Notes: a model not told the origin generated them from the letters alone. Shown: positions 24,955 to 62,496, numbered from the stretch's first letter. The stretch is DNA of 64,000 nucleotides from Cristatella mucedo (GCA_009760855.2 WPIO01000026.1:1270001-1334000), one strand, 5' to 3'. Numbers and translations are program-made.

Positions 24955-27075
24955 CTGTGCTATAACAATGCAGCAGTCATGCTTGGCCACTTGTCAGGTT
25001 CCAAAAGAGAATACTGTCCAGAAATGAGAAGGCAGTCTTTTGGTAAACTGTGACAACTACATCTTGAAGCTGGCAAAGGTTCATGCTGCAAGTCAAGATT
25101 CCGTTGTTATTACTTTTTTAGAACAATCAATAGTACCTACTTATTCTTTTCGATATCAGCTCTGAGGTGGACAGAACTGAAAAAGTTCTTAGCCATCACT
25201 GTCAAACTTAAATCTGCAACAAGGTGGAGTGCAAAAATGGAGACTGTGAAAGCTACCAGTGATGGACTGAACAGCATTGTATGTCTTTTGGAGCAACTGT
25301 CCGAGGAATTAAGAGGAATACTTCAAACAAGAAGTGAAGCTAACAGTCTCCTGCATCGTATTTTTAACTTCAATAGTTTGGCTCTTTTGAGATTTTGGTA
25401 CATCATCTTTAGAAATATTGACCGTATTCAGAAAAGACTGCAGGATCCAAAGAGGAACTTTATAGATGCCTCTTGTGACCTCCACTTTCTTGAGATTGAA
25501 TTATCAATACTTCGAGAAGACATGTTCCTGGAATCCCTACTAGATACCAAAAAGAGATTTGACTCGTGGGGAGTTGTAGTTGAACAAAAAATTCGCCGAA
25601 GGACACAGATGCATGGAAAACTCTCTCTAGATGTTGGTCTCACGGAAGAGGAGGATATTTCAAGAATAATGCAGGACATCATCTACTATCTCCGACCAGG
25701 AATTACAACTAACTTTTCAAGGCTCACAGATCTTGCAGCGAAATTTCGTTTCTTTTGGAAGATTAGAAGCCTTTGAATAATAATAATAATACATATCATA
25801 AAGCGCCCTCAGAGAAATTCAGTGTCCTTCTGGGCGTTTTACATTTGCTTCAAAGAAAATACGATCGAATGGTTTGTGTTAGCATGCTTGATAATTGATA
25901 AACAATAAGAATAACCTAGTTAAAGGGTGACATGCACAGGGTCAGCAAGCAAGTATGCTTAGTGGCAACATGCAAGTGTCAGCACGCATAAGCACACAAA
26001 GAACGAATCATGTGGACCAACTAAATGCTGTGATAAATAGATGCGTTTAGAGTTTCTTTTTAAATTTGGTCAAGTCAGGAGATGTCGTGATGCAAGTCGG
26101 GAGTGAGTTCCAGGATTGGAGATCATACGAACTAAAAGCAAGGTCTCCAAAGAACTTGAGATTTGTACGAAGTATGGGTAAGCGAATAAATTCCAAAAAG
26201 CGAGTGGTACGATGCTTAGCCTGTTGGGGGAGGTCTGATAGGTAGGATGGAGCCAAAGAATGAAGGGACCTAAAAGTGAGTAACAACGCCTTGAAGTCGA
26301 TGCGTTGCTTGACTGCGAGCCAGTGCAGGTCGGCGAGAAGTGGTGTGATATGGCAACTGCGACGCTTACGACAGGCAAGCCTAGCTGCACCAGTAAGTGC
26401 CTGATTGCTCAGGCCCGGTAGATCAGAAAGCAGTGAGTTACAGAAATCATGAAGGGATGTCACAAATGCATGGACCAATTTAGATGTAGTATCCATATCT
26501 AAGCGAGCCCGAATTTAGCAATTTCGTTTAGCTGAAAGTAGGCAGACTTTACTGCGGAGCTGTTGTGGTCGTCTAATGAAAGGTCACTTTGGAGTATGAT
26601 ACCTAGATTTCGTGCAGATTCGACAGGCATAAGGCAACAGGTCAAGATTTTAATACACTTGCCCAGACCAAACTCTTCCATCAATGTCTAGATCTTGAAG
26701 ACTTCTATTGTTCAGACGTTAATGGAACAGAGTATTACACAAAAATGTGTGACTAATACAGTGCTTACTGACATGTGTCACGACTTGGCACAAAAGACAT
26801 CACTGGAATTATTGTCTTTCATTGTCAGTTATGGAGAATATGTTTCGTAATTTGAGAGTTGCCTTGCAAGTACTTCTCGTCGTATCTGTATCAGTTGCCA
26901 GTTTTGAACGTTCATCTAGCAAGCTGAAGATAATCCCGTTTCATCTGAGAGCATCCATGGAGTGAGGTCGAATCTTTCGCTAGGTGTTGTTAAGCATAGA
27001 GAAAAACACTGGAAAATATTGACTTTCAACCTGTAATGTACCAGTTTTCCACGTTCAAGGCCAGGAAAAATCACA
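24955..27075 (+). pseudogene. hAT-family transposase remnant (DUF4371-like), split by a LINE
   Basis: Broken hAT-type transposase related to ZMYM/DUF4371 proteins. Upstream NAAVMLGHLSG (24958-25000), then frameshifted pieces LAKVHAASQDSVVITF and LRWTELKKFLAITVKL, the open frame 25237-25776 (METVKATSDG through WKIRSL), and after the LINE at 25779-26690 the C-terminal dimerisation region NLRVALQVLL, SVSVASFERSSSKLKIIP. The usual family string around the second catalytic Asp is DGAAVMSGHLSG; here it reads NNAAVMLGHLSG, so that Asp appears lost. With frameshifts and an insertion it cannot be active. Confidence 0.82.
25779..26690 (-). mobile_element. Family A LINE inserted in hAT remnant
   Basis: (AAT)n, inverted hairpin (AAGCGCCCTCAGAGAA), 3' UTR, then inverted C-terminal codons to about 26690. 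Its ends fall inside the hAT coding sequence, so it post-dates that element. Confidence 0.9.
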
Positions 27076-27414
27076 TAAGTTAAAGCTGAGATAGCTACCT
27101 TGTGCCTTTACTAAATTTGATCAAACTTGATCGCCTCAATATGCCTGCTAGCCTGTGCGTTTTACATTTCTTCTGCGGTCGAGCTATTTTACAGCAATTT
27201 TTGACATGGGGAGGGTACGCCATTAGAAGCATTGTCCACGGGCTCCGAAAAATCTCACTACTCCTCTGTAGACCATCGGTCTGAATTTGGATCGAGTGCC
27301 AGCAGCCCTAAGGCCACCACTGCCACGCCGCAATGCTGCGGTCATTAATGCAAGCTCGCGAGCCTTATTTATAATGCGGCAGAAGAACCGAAGTGGCTAT
27401 CACTACTGCATTCA

Positions 27415-28272
27415 AAATCAGCTCAAAACCTAGGTGTCTTGCTCCAAAGTGACCTTTCGTTAGACGACCACATCAGCTCCACAATCAAGTCTGCCTACTT
27501 TCAGCTACATAACATTGCTAAAATTCGGGCTTGTTTAGATAAGGATACCACGTCCAAGTTGGTCAATACATTCGGGACATCCCGTCTCGACTTCTGCAAC
27601 TCACTGCTTACTGGCCTACCAGCATGTGCGATCGGGCGATTGCAGCTGGTGCAAAACTCTGCAGCCAGGCTTATCTGTCGTGAGCGTCGCAGCTGCCACA
27701 TTACACCACTTCTCGCCGACATGTGCTGGCTACCAGTCAAGCAACGGATTGACTTCAAGGTTTTGTCGCTCACTTGTAGGTCACTTCATTCTTTGACTCC
27801 AGCCTACCTCTCAGATATACTCCCCCATCAGGCAAAGCATCGTACCCACCCGCTTTTCGGAATTCATCAGTTTACAAATACCTTGTACAAACCTCAAATC
27901 CTTTGGAGACCGTGCATTTAGTTCGTATGCTCCTAAAGCCTGGAACTCCCTCCCGACCTTTGTCAGAACATCCCCTGACCTGACCACATTTAAAAAGAAC
28001 TTAAAACACCTATTTAGGACAGCATTTAGTGGGTCCCTGTGATTTGTCCTTCACGTGCTTATGCGTGCTGACACTGTGCATGCTGCCACTAACCACATTT
28101 GCATGCTGACCCTGTACATGTCACCCCTAACGATGTTACTCATTTTGTTTGTTTATCAAGCATGATATTACTCACCATTCAATTGCATTTTCCTTTGCAG
28201 CAAATGTAAAGCGCCTAGAGAGAGATTGAGTTCTCTGAGGGCGCTTTATCAAGTGCATTATTATTATTATTA
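27415..28272 (+). mobile_element. Family A LINE, 5'-truncated
   Basis: C-terminal coding region from LLQSDLSLDDHISST, mostly open to 27921 with a one-base shift near 27845 (TACCCACC against TACCAC), then 3' UTR, hairpin and ATT tail. Close to 3500-4372 but more diverged. Confidence 0.9.
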
Positions 28273-28299
28273 CCCCGTCAGTGGCATTGCGGGTGCGCC

Positions 28300-28445
28300 C
28301 AGCAGGCCCTCTCGCGTCCTTTGCTTTTAAGGGGGCGGGGCGGATGGGCTTCAGCTCCCCTTCGACGCGCCAGCCAGAGGCGGTGCACCGCCGCAGACAA
28401 GCACCGATAGCTACCCTTTCGTCTTCCCAGAGGTGAGCCAGCCCC
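28300..28445 (+). promoter_or_regulatory. GC-rich promoter-like patch with GC box
   Basis: A GC- and CpG-rich block right after a LINE tail. It contains GGGGGCGGGGCGG (about 28330-28342), an Sp1-type GC box, and downstream a consensus donor CAGAG|GTGAGC at 28432-28438. It may be the promoter and non-coding first exon of PKMYT1, whose coding exon 1 is preceded by an acceptor at 31718. No TATA box is evident. The link is inference. Confidence 0.3.
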
Positions 28446-28860
28446 TCCGGGAAGGTGACTGGTGGTCTTCATTTACGAGGCGACTCCTGATCGGAAGATC
28501 AGGCTCCAGAGGTTTTTCGGGCAGCACACCTGAGCGCCCAACTTTCAGTGAAACTATACCGATCGGGACAGCTTCCATTTTCTGTGATCCGGATAAGACG
28601 GCTGCTCGAACGGCGCGACCTCGACGCTCGCGGCGCGTTGACAATTTTTCGGAGGAGGCGTCATTTTTCCAAGGAGGGCTGTTACGGTCATTAAAGTTTG
28701 TGAGGGAGCCAATTATTTCTTAGACGAATTCAGAGAGTCTGGCCCCGAGCGGTGCATTTTCAACGCTCGAATCGATGCTCGCCAAGCGTGGCGCCAGTTT
28801 TTATTCGAAGTAGCAGTCTGAAAAAGCTTGCATGAGGCGAGGCCGCTTGGCGTGCCGCCT
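28446..28860. other. GC-rich DNA with overlapping ORFs
   Basis: Frames of 96 codons on plus (28433-28723) and 77 on minus (28411-28644) overlap. Neither carries a motif I recognise. It may be transcribed from the GC-box patch just upstream. Confidence 0.3.
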
Positions 28861-28863
28861 CAA

Positions 28864-29018
<155 letters not shown>

Positions 29019-29084
29019 AGAGGAAGTCTCCCAATTGCGCTTGGGTTCGTGGGTAAAAACGCTCGCTTTTAATGACCAATGTCG

Positions 29085-29165
29085 TTGGCTCTAGCTCTGC
29101 GGAATATGCAAAGCACCTGGATAGATATCAAATCTCTCTTAGTTCTCAGACAAATGAATGATATG
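29085..29165 (+). mobile_element. LINE/SINE-type 3' tail fragment
   Basis: ATATGCAAAGCACCTGGATA, GATATCAAATCTCTCTTAG and ACAAATGAATGATATG match the hybrid SINE 3' end. Confidence 0.6.
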
Positions 29166-29261
29166 TTTTTTAATTTCATTCGCCAGGTTCGTATCTCAAC
29201 TGGCGGCAGCCCTTGGCTCGGCGGGGCTCCGAGCTACAGAATGAGCTTGTTTTGTTTTATA

Positions 29262-29411
29262 TATTATCCATTTGCAATGAGGCCTAAATCTCTACTTCAG
29301 GTACTTCACATGTGCCACGGGTGCGCGCCCGCGACCTCGGCCGTCGAATGCACCAACCGTGACCTCTGTCGTCAAAGGTGAGCACCTTAACCACTACGCC
29401 AAATCAGCTTG
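29262..29411 (-). mobile_element. Hybrid SINE (tRNA head, LINE-like 3' end)
   Basis: Inverted order: GAGGCCTAAATCTCTACTTC, AGGTACTTCACATGTGCC, GCGCGCCCGCGACCTCGG (box B side), and GTGAGCACCTTAACCACTAC with GCCAAATCAGCTT (box A side). Confidence 0.75.
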
Positions 29412-30475
29412 GCATCTGGAAGTGATGGAATCCGCCTACTGCACGCCCGCACGGCCATCTAAGAATCGGAAAACTGTTCCAATGAGTAGGATCAGATTTT
29501 TAGATTTTCAGCATGCGCGTGTCTGTTACTAATTTCTAGAGCAATACGTCTTTAACAAGCTTATATGGGTGAGAGCGTGAGCGCTCATTATCCCAGATAA
29601 TAGGCATTTTTAATTCTCGCGGTACGTCACCCTCCCGTCCCACTCAGAAACCCTATTAGGTGCGGCTTTTAACGTAGAGCAGTGACATTTATGCATTCTC
29701 TAAGTGCTTTCAGGCAGGTTGCGTTTGCATGCAGCAACTTGGTTTCAGGCTATTTACGAGTTCAAAGGTGACTGTGCTACGGAACTCTGTTTTTCCAACT
29801 GTTGTGAATCGCTGCAATATAGCGACTTGTCTGGAAGCGAATTGCACGATTAAGTTTTTGCCAAGTCGACACGGTCTGTTGCAAGCCGAAATGTGTACAA
29901 AAAGCAAAGAAGCAACAGCCATCTACTGATAAAATAAAATTCCGACGCGGCTGCCTTGCCGATTTAATTCTCTAGAGAAAAAACACCAGCCTAGCTCAGA
30001 GACCTTACATAACCGTATCCGCTCGGCATGTGACCAGAAAATTATTGTCTAGTAAATCCTAGCACCCCAATTTTTTCCCGTGCCCAAGGGTCCGCTTAGC
30101 CGACGATCACTCTGCAAGCTGGTAAATTTAGCGGGGAAGCTTGGAAAGCCCAAGCTCAGCGACTACCCGGCGCAGTCTATAGAAAGTTACATCATTATGG
30201 ACTGGACACAATGAAGAACGGCTACTAACTAGCTTCGTATCAACAGGAAGAGCGAGCTAGCAATAGAATCAAAACGTGACACACGCTTTAATGAAACCGC
30301 CATAAACAGTGTCATCACCGCAGCATTTTCTGGGGAGAAAGAATGCGACTTACTTTCATAAATATCTCATGCAATTCACTTCCTTTCATTAGAAAACGAC
30401 TACAAAATCTCAGACACGATCTAGCGTGAAGAAGCAGGCTATCAGAAGGAAACCCTTTAGTTTCGTGCACCAATC
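29412..30475. other. Unassigned intergenic DNA
   Basis: No feature recognised. Only short frames. Confidence 0.5.
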
Positions 30476-30748
30476 GGCTTAAAACACACTTATTTAGAAC
30501 TTCATGTAGTGGATCCCTGCGATTCTTCCTTCATGTGCTTATGCATGCTGACACTGTGCATGTCTCCACTAACCACACTTGCATGCTGACCCTGTGCATG
30601 TCACCCCTAACCATGTTATTCATGTTGTTTATCAAGCAAGACATTACTCACCATTCAATCACGTTTCCCTTTGCAGCAAATGTAAAGCGCCTAGAAAGAG
30701 ATTCAATTCTCTGAGGGCGCTCTATCAAGTGCATTAATAGTATTATTC
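30476..30748 (+). mobile_element. Family A LINE 3' end
   Basis: Last few codons (CTTAAAACACACTTATTTAG), 3' UTR CATGTCTCCACTAACCACAC, hairpin and a short ATTATT tail. Confidence 0.87.
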
Positions 30749-30824
30749 ATCCTCGTGGCGAAGCAAATGGTAATCTGATCGGCCAGTCTTACTCTCGAAG
30801 CGCAGTGGCTGTCTCTGAATATTT

Positions 30825-30955
30825 ATAATTTTAATTTTTACGGCGCCTTTTGAGAACTTAGTATCTATCTAGGTGCTTGAGATCTGCAGTTTAGCTTGAG
30901 CCCGTGCCTTCGGTCACTAAAGGCGAGCACCTAACCCTTGGGCCAAATCAGGGCA
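30825..30955 (-). mobile_element. Hybrid SINE, decayed
   Basis: CGGCGCCTTTTGAGAACTTA, TATCTAGGTGCTTGAG, then GAGCCCGTGCC and GCGAGCACCTAACCCTTGGG CCAAATC in inverted order. Confidence 0.7.
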
Positions 30956-31261
30956 TCACATGCAAGGGTCTTCGGTGCAAGTCTATCGGCGGTATCAACC
31001 GCGTGGCTACAGGCGGTCATGGGAAGCCTGGTCACCATATTACTTACACATTGGATAGCCACACAAGGATGACCCGTGGATATGTTTACGGGAAAATACC
31101 TCGCTCTCTTTACGAACCTGAGGACGAATAGAAATCCGCTGAGAAACCCGAGCAGTGGGTTTGTCAGAGCTCTTTTTATATTCACGAAGTTCGTCTTAGG
31201 AAGCCTGATATAAGTTATGTAAGTTTATTCGATGCATACGCAAGTGCGCTCACCCATCGTC

Positions 31262-31346
31262 ATACTAATGATAATAATAATAATGATAATGCACTTGATA
31301 AAGCGCCCTCAGAGAACTCAATCTCTCTCTAGGCGCTTTACCCAGC
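31262..31346 (-). mobile_element. LINE 3' tail fragment
   Basis: (AAT)n then CACTTGATAAAGCGCCCTCA, GAGAACTCAATCTCTCTCTA and GGCGCTTTAC. This is the full family A terminal hairpin without the body. Confidence 0.85.
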
Positions 31347-31483
31347 GTCGAATCTCCGATTGGGGTTCGCAATGCTATTTCTACCGAACAATTAATCTCG
31401 AGGAAAACTATCGAATGTTTAAATTACTTTCAAAGTAAAACCATAAAACAATTTTTTAAGTGGCTCTCTCAAACGCCAACAAT

Positions 31484-31506
31484 CAATGCTGCCGCGAGAG
31501 GTGAGC
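31484..31506 (+). promoter_or_regulatory. Possible 5' UTR exon donor upstream of PKMYT1
   Basis: GCGAGAG|GTGAGCT at about 31500 is a near-consensus splice donor in a short GC-rich patch 240 nt before coding exon 1. It could pair with the acceptor at 31718 to make a 5' UTR intron. It competes with the donor at 28435. Confidence 0.25.
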
Positions 31507-31742
31507 TAGACGGAGCCGCGAACAAGTGGGCCGGAAGTGGTCTGCGGGCCTGGCGATCGCTCTCTAAGACAGGAGGTGGATTTTGCACACAAAATGGCGC
31601 GTTAGAGCGTGCAATAACATTGTAAATAGCATTTTCGCCGCACGATTATTATCAACCTTTCATCACTAGATGTATCGAGTACATATTATCTACTGCCTTG
31701 TTTTCTGATGTGTTGCAGTGTGTAGATGGTTCGTTTCCTTCA

Positions 31743-56378
<24,636 letters not shown>

Positions 56379-57046
56379 TGGGTGAACCTGCAAAGGCTCG
56401 TGACCTTTGCTGACGTACCTTAGGTGATCGCGTGGCAGCATTGCCGCCATTTTAGTTCGTGGACGGCAGCGTTTTATCACTTGACTTTCGTAAGCTTCAC
56501 CGCACTCGTTATGCCAGTCGACCCATGGCACGCCCGGTGGCACTCCTGGAAGCTGAAAAATTGACGGCCAGAAGTACATTGATTGCGGTGTCTTGGCCGT
56601 GTCGCAGGTCTGCAGCTGAGCCAGCTGGTCGGCCGGGATGGCATTTGCTGCCTGCCTGCGTGTTGTTGCTCGTCGTGCAGTTATGTCTACTCAAGATATG
56701 CGTTGGCTTTGTTCTGCTCCCACGTGGACACCAGGAACAATAGGCAGTGCGTCTTCCGTGTTCTGCTGGCCCTCCCCTAGTCGCTCATTTCAAGTTCCGG
56801 CGTCTCGTTACCCGAGTTACCCCTGCCGGCTTGGACTCGTCGTGCCGTGCTCGTCTGCTGGCAGCGAATGCAGTCGGCTTGGCCCATTATTAGCGCCCCA
56901 CTCCCTCCGACCCATGCTGCTACATGAGGCTCTAGCCGTTTCGCGGATGATGCCGGAGCTGGTGGCTTCTCTGGCCTCAGACCTTGGGTGGTTATATTTT
57001 GTTAAGACTACGATTGATGATACTCGGCTTGTGCTGCTTCAGAAGC
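56379..57046 (+). other. Probable PKMYT1 3' UTR
   Basis: Stretch from the stop codon to the first AATAAA. It contains a 137-codon open frame (56638-57051) with no recognisable domain, whose stop overlaps the polyadenylation signal. Confidence 0.45.
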
Positions 57047-57052
57047 AATAAA
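57047..57052 (+). terminator. Candidate polyadenylation signal of PKMYT1
   Basis: AATAAA about 670 nt after the PKMYT1 stop codon, followed by a GT/T-rich stretch (57095-57105) that could act as the downstream element. It is the first AATAAA I noticed after the stop. Confidence 0.45.
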
Positions 57053-59744
57053 TAGTGGTTCTGGGCATTCTATTCTTTCCGCATAATCGCAGTTATCTTT
57101 GGTGTGTACCTGAGCTGTGATTGGCGATACTAGCTTCCCTGCCGTGTGCCTCTGTGGTAGTTGGTATTCGCGTATTTTCTCTTAACTAATGCTGACCTGC
57201 TTACCGTGCTAGCTTGCTGCTTCTAGACATGTATTTACCTGTACACTGCAGTGTCACGGACTGCTATGCCTGCTGCCCGGCTTCTCGTTTTAGCTAGCTT
57301 GACCAGTTTTCACATTAATTTTATGGCTTTCAATATACTCATCCACGCCAGAATCTCGATTGTGGATACTTAATGGGCAGTCCTGCAAGAAAAATTTGCA
57401 AGCACGATTTGCCCATCGATAGTGTTGAAAACGTGTACCGAATGTCTCCATATGCTGGTTGAATATACTACGAGCTGCTGTTTTGTGGCAATCATAGAAC
57501 TGTGACTGAAGAATGAGTAAGCAGGTTCTTGGCCTACCCCAACACTTAGACAGCTCGAATTCCGTGGCTAGACTTCCAAGTAAAGTCGTCTCTCGTCACT
57601 TGGACTTTCCCGGCTACACTCTTTCGATGTTTTTCAGCAACATTCATTAAAAAGTTCATTTGAGTTAGTAAAAATGATGCAATCCGAGTTCGGTTGTCTG
57701 AGTCAATTATGCACCCCTTATTACATTTAAAATTACTGTACGTATGGACTGTAGGGCAAGGTATTCGAGCACCCTCGAAAATCCTTCAACGCTAGGTGCA
57801 GTCGCTGGACCGCTCCTTGTGTGTGGGCTAGAACTTTTTTCCAAAAAATCGGGTGTGGTGAAACCAAGCCAATCAGAGCGTGCTGTCCAGTGATTTTGGC
57901 TAGCCTCTCCTCTGCCTATCCTGGCCACTGATTGGCTCTGCCTCACGAAAGTTCATTTCTCGTACGATTACGTTGTATGGGCCTCTGTAATAACGATATT
58001 TGTAACATAATGTCATAATTTTCTAATACGTTGGGTAATACAAGTGCAACGATGACTAAAGAGGTGTTATTTCATGTCCAGATGGCTCTAATAATGTAGA
58101 GGGTCGTGAACAGGTTTTCTATGCATTACATAAATATTTGATTTATAATAAAGAATCCTACTTCGCGGAAATTTACTTATCGCTTTTGGGTTGGAACTGA
58201 TTAACCGCGATGAACGAGAGACGACTAATCAGAGTTCCTGACGTTCTGATCTATCATCTTAAGCACGTTAAGCAGTTTGGGTTTTGCTGCATTACATAGC
58301 AAGTGTAGGATCGTGTGGCGGTATGCAGTGAATACTAGCAGGGCTTTTAGCGTGCCCCCTCTACAAAAGGCCTGCGGCTCCTTCCACGGAGGGCTTGCTT
58401 GCATGGACTAACTTGACTTACAGAGGAGCCCCCGGGGACATGATGACATGGTTGAGAATCTGATTCTAGAAGAGGGCCGCCAGAAGTGCTGGTGACTTAA
58501 GGCGTTGCAGGCAGCTTGCGTGAGGCTACGAGCTTCAGGGTTTACATCCAGATAGGTCCTAGTCTCTCGTTGCCCTTGGAACAAATACCTAGTAAGATTG
58601 ACCGTTCAATCGTGGGAATAATAATAAATGTATCGCCCTAGGAGAGTCGTAGCTTTATTCAGGTCGACGAGCACGCAAGAGCACAAGACAATTGGGCCCG
58701 CTGGTTAGTTTGGACCCCTGATGAGTTGCAAGCACTGATTCAAGTATAAATGCGAAGCACCGGAAAAGGTCGAGCTCACTGGGGCGAAGGGAAACCTTAG
58801 CGGTATTTATGCGTCTTTAGCAGAGATTTAAATAATTTATATTCAATGCATGTGGTGACAGAAATGTGCCACGAAAAGCCTGCATCTACAGTCAGTATCC
58901 GTCTCGTCTCGTACGACTTTTATTCCTAGAACCAATCATTGACGAACAGCATAGAGCCATCTACGGCTCTCCTAGAGCTTAATATTACCAACAAACGTAC
59001 CAACTGTTATGCCGCCAAGGATAGTTTCGTCTTTGGGATTCGTTAGTGTGCATTCTGTAATGATTCAAGCTTCGACGCTTCGCCCGTTCAGCTGCTGGCA
59101 GTAACATGATTAGAAGGATTGTAGAAAAGTTTGGAAGAAAGCACGACGGTTTGCTAACCTCCTCGGGCATTAAAATTGCAACCACGGCGGAGGAGTTTAC
59201 TGGATATCCGTCGAACCAAGCCGTACGCTCCCTGGCGGAGCTGTGGCCGCTGCGACCTTACCTATTGAGCCTTTTACCCCCCCCCCCCTCCTTTTGGGGC
59301 GGCGGCGACCGTTCGGCAAACCTATCGCGCTTCGATATCGAACTTGCTCGAAGGGCGGCTGCTGAGGCATAACCGATGCAAACACGGCTTCCGACGGGGC
59401 AACACTGGCAACAGATAATTTGGTAGGAATACTAGTAGCGAGTTACCCGGCGGCGGTCACCTGAGCTACCTCTCCGCGTCATGTAGACGTCACGTATGCC
59501 CGATGCACATTGTGTCTGTCGTCCCGTCCCACGGCCTTAGCTGGTCTCCCGCAAGCTCTACCGAACGCCCTAACCTAATTAGCAAGTACGGTGGGCCAGG
59601 GGGTACGGCTTAGTCGAAGCTGCCTTCACTGGCATCGATGCGTTCCGATCGAGGCCCCTCATCGGATCCCGGCCTGGCGCTAAGCCTACCAGGATAATAA
59701 TAATACTAATAAAACTAGTCTACTTGACTTGACTTGTGAACTTG
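57053..59744. other. Unassigned intergenic DNA downstream of PKMYT1
   Basis: No gene recognised. A short tail-like fragment (58618-58665, TAATAAATGTATCGCCCTAG) and a C12-type run (59278-59289) inside an 88-codon frame are the only notable items. Confidence 0.45.
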
Positions 59745-59925
59745 ACTTCGGTACAGTACCCTCCGAGAATTGAATCTTCATCAAGGCACTTTACAGATGC
59801 TGTATAGAAAGCACTACGGAATGGTTGGTGGTAACATCCGGAAGCAGCAGGCGTAGTGTAAGCCGGAGCATGCACACGAAGGATAAACCACAAAGGCAGT
59901 TAAGAGAATTCGGGTGTATTATACC
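59745..59925 (-). mobile_element. Family A-like 3' UTR fragment
   Basis: GGTACAGTACCCTCCGAGAA, TTGAATCTTCATCAAGGCAC, TGGTTGGTGGTAACATC. Diverged. Confidence 0.7.
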
Positions 59926-59984
59926 TTATTATACCTTATTAGAAATGCTGACTTTGTCTAGGTAGAGTCTCGCGGCTTTTTTGC

Positions 59985-60600
59985 TTGGTCTTACTGCCGA
60001 TTTTGATACTATCGATCACCAAGCCATTCTCGAGCGCTTCTCATCTCGCCTGGGCATCACTTGTACAGCACTACGATGGTTCAGGTCTGTCACAGACTCC
60101 AGAGTATTGATGCGAATGGACAAAGGTCATCTGAGGAATCACTAAAAGTACGGTATATCTCAGGGCTCTGTGCTTGGTCTGGTTCTTTTCACGGTTTATA
60201 CTCTTCCTCTTGCCGATGTGAGGGCCAAGCACAATGTAGGCCTTCATTTCTATGCAGATGACACTCAGTTGTACCATTGCTTTTACCCCTGCCAGCCCTC
60301 CAGCGCTTCGGTTTTTCTCGACTACCTTGCTGCATGTGTTGACCACATAAGCATAGGGATGGCAGCAAATTATCTTAAATTGAATGGCAATAAAACCAAC
60401 TTACTAGTCATGGGCAAACCAAGTGTGGTTCGGGAATTGGAAAACCAAACACCCAAAATCGGCTCTTCCAGCATCTCTTGTTGAATCTGCACAAAATCTA
60501 GGCGTTCAGTTCCAAAGTGACCTTTTATTAAACGACCGTATCAGCTCCACAGTCAAGTCTGCATACTTCAGCCACAAAACATTGCGGACTCGGGCGGTTA
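59985..60600 (+). mobile_element. Family A LINE RT fragment
   Basis: Sense RT region with ADFDTIDHQ, a frameshifted [20 protein letters not shown] and [11 protein letters not shown], then LGVQFQSDLLLNDRISSTVK. Both ends are truncated and there is no 3' UTR, so this is an internal fragment. Confidence 0.85.
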
Positions 60601-60846
60601 GCACACTGGGTAGTCCAAGTTGCACTTAGCTTATTTATTGCTGGAGGCTGCGACGCCTTCGAAGTCCCTGGGTCGTCACACGGCGGTGGCCCTGTGACGT
60701 GGAGCCGCCGACATGCATTATAGCGGAGTGCTTGCGTTCTTCCCTCACTTCCGAGCCGTGGGCTTAATCTGCCCCTGTGTACACCCGAGCATCCCGCCCA
60801 CATCCCAGCTCACTCTCCCACATGCACTCACTCGCATCTACTCTCG

Positions 60847-61098
<252 letters not shown>

Positions 61099-62496
61099 GC
61101 GACTTTCCAAGGTTGCCTGGATCCTCTTAAATAACCGCGGTTGGATTAGCCCCACGTGAGTGATAGATGAGCTGGCAACTTATTCTCAATCACCTGACCG
61201 GCAAGGCGGGGAGAGGACAGGCACACGGCTCAGGCCGGTCGCTCCTCCCACCGAGATCCGGCGATCGCTCCCAGTAGCGCCATCTACTGGGATTCTCAGC
61301 CAGGATTAGTGACGTTGATCTATTCTATCTAAGCGCATAGCTTGTCACACCAACTTTGCATATTTTGGCTAGGCATTCGTCCAGGGATAAGCGAGCGGGG
61401 CCCACATACGCTGGCTGACCAGCCGGCTGCTCAGCCGTTCCACTAGCACTCGTTCTCCCATATCATCCGCCCCAGTCGGAACGCATTCGCACGATCTATT
61501 CCTGTGAGCCATTCCTTTGCAAAATAACCATTGTGCTGCTGCATAGAGCGAAATCGTTAACGCCCAGTCAAGATCCAAGATTTGCTTTCAGGAAAACTGT
61601 CTGGCCATGGCATGATTCGGGCCGCTGTCCGAGTATCCCGAACTGAAGCAATGCAGTAGGACGCACGTCCAAGGTAGATGCTTAACCCAGACCCGAATGC
61701 GGTACTCGGTGACCTAAATGTGCGAAGCGACACTTCTGGGTGCAAATTGAACCCGGTAATGGCGGAATTCACTACGAACGAAAAGTATCAGTGCGATTCG
61801 CTAGACATGGGACGACAAGTGTCATTGCTCCTAAATAACGTAACATGCTGTACCTACATCTGCAGTTTCATAAAGCTGTAAGTGCCGAGTGGTTTGCTAT
61901 CCAGAGGAGCTTCTGTAGCGAGGACAAAGCTCGAGCAACTTCCGGAATGCGAATGACTGGCAGCAGCTCAGAAAATACGGATGTGATTCGAGTTAACTAC
62001 AAGAGCTGAGCAGAGGAGCGGTAAGCTATGACTCGACAAAAAATCCTAGAATTGGTAACATAACTATTTGCATGGGATCAAAAGAGTCTGGCAGGCCAAA
62101 AGCATCACTCACCCTTTATGAGGCGAAAGAAATGGCACGTGACTTATGGCTTTTGGATAACTTGGCAGGATGGCGAGGACTGTGGCGTCGTTGCATTAAA
62201 GTCGTTCTGACAACCTTTCTCACCACTACTTTGGTCACTTGATGGCATCCGACCTTGAGTGTACACAACGTATGACGATCTTTATGTATGGGTAGCAAGT
62301 GCTTTTCCTAATTGATTATGCCTCAAAACTATAAAAAATCGCCTTTATTCACCACAAGCTTTGTTTTTGGTGGCCAGCAAGGTAATACATTTCAAATTTA
62401 CCAATTTCCTTCGATGAAAAGGATGAATTCAAGTTGCTTGCTTCACTTTTAAGAGGAACCCGTTTTAAGCGAAGTTTTACGAAAAAGGAACCATAA
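61099..62496. other. Unassigned intergenic DNA
   Basis: Includes a 67-codon frame (61678-61881) ending at a near-consensus donor CT|GTAAGTG (61880). No domain recognised. Confidence 0.4.

Noticed and set aside
59590..59700. Possible additional SINE (box-like GGGCCAGGGGGTACGGC and ATCGGATCCCGG)
   Set aside because: Boxes are too degenerate and no second copy was found in the window.
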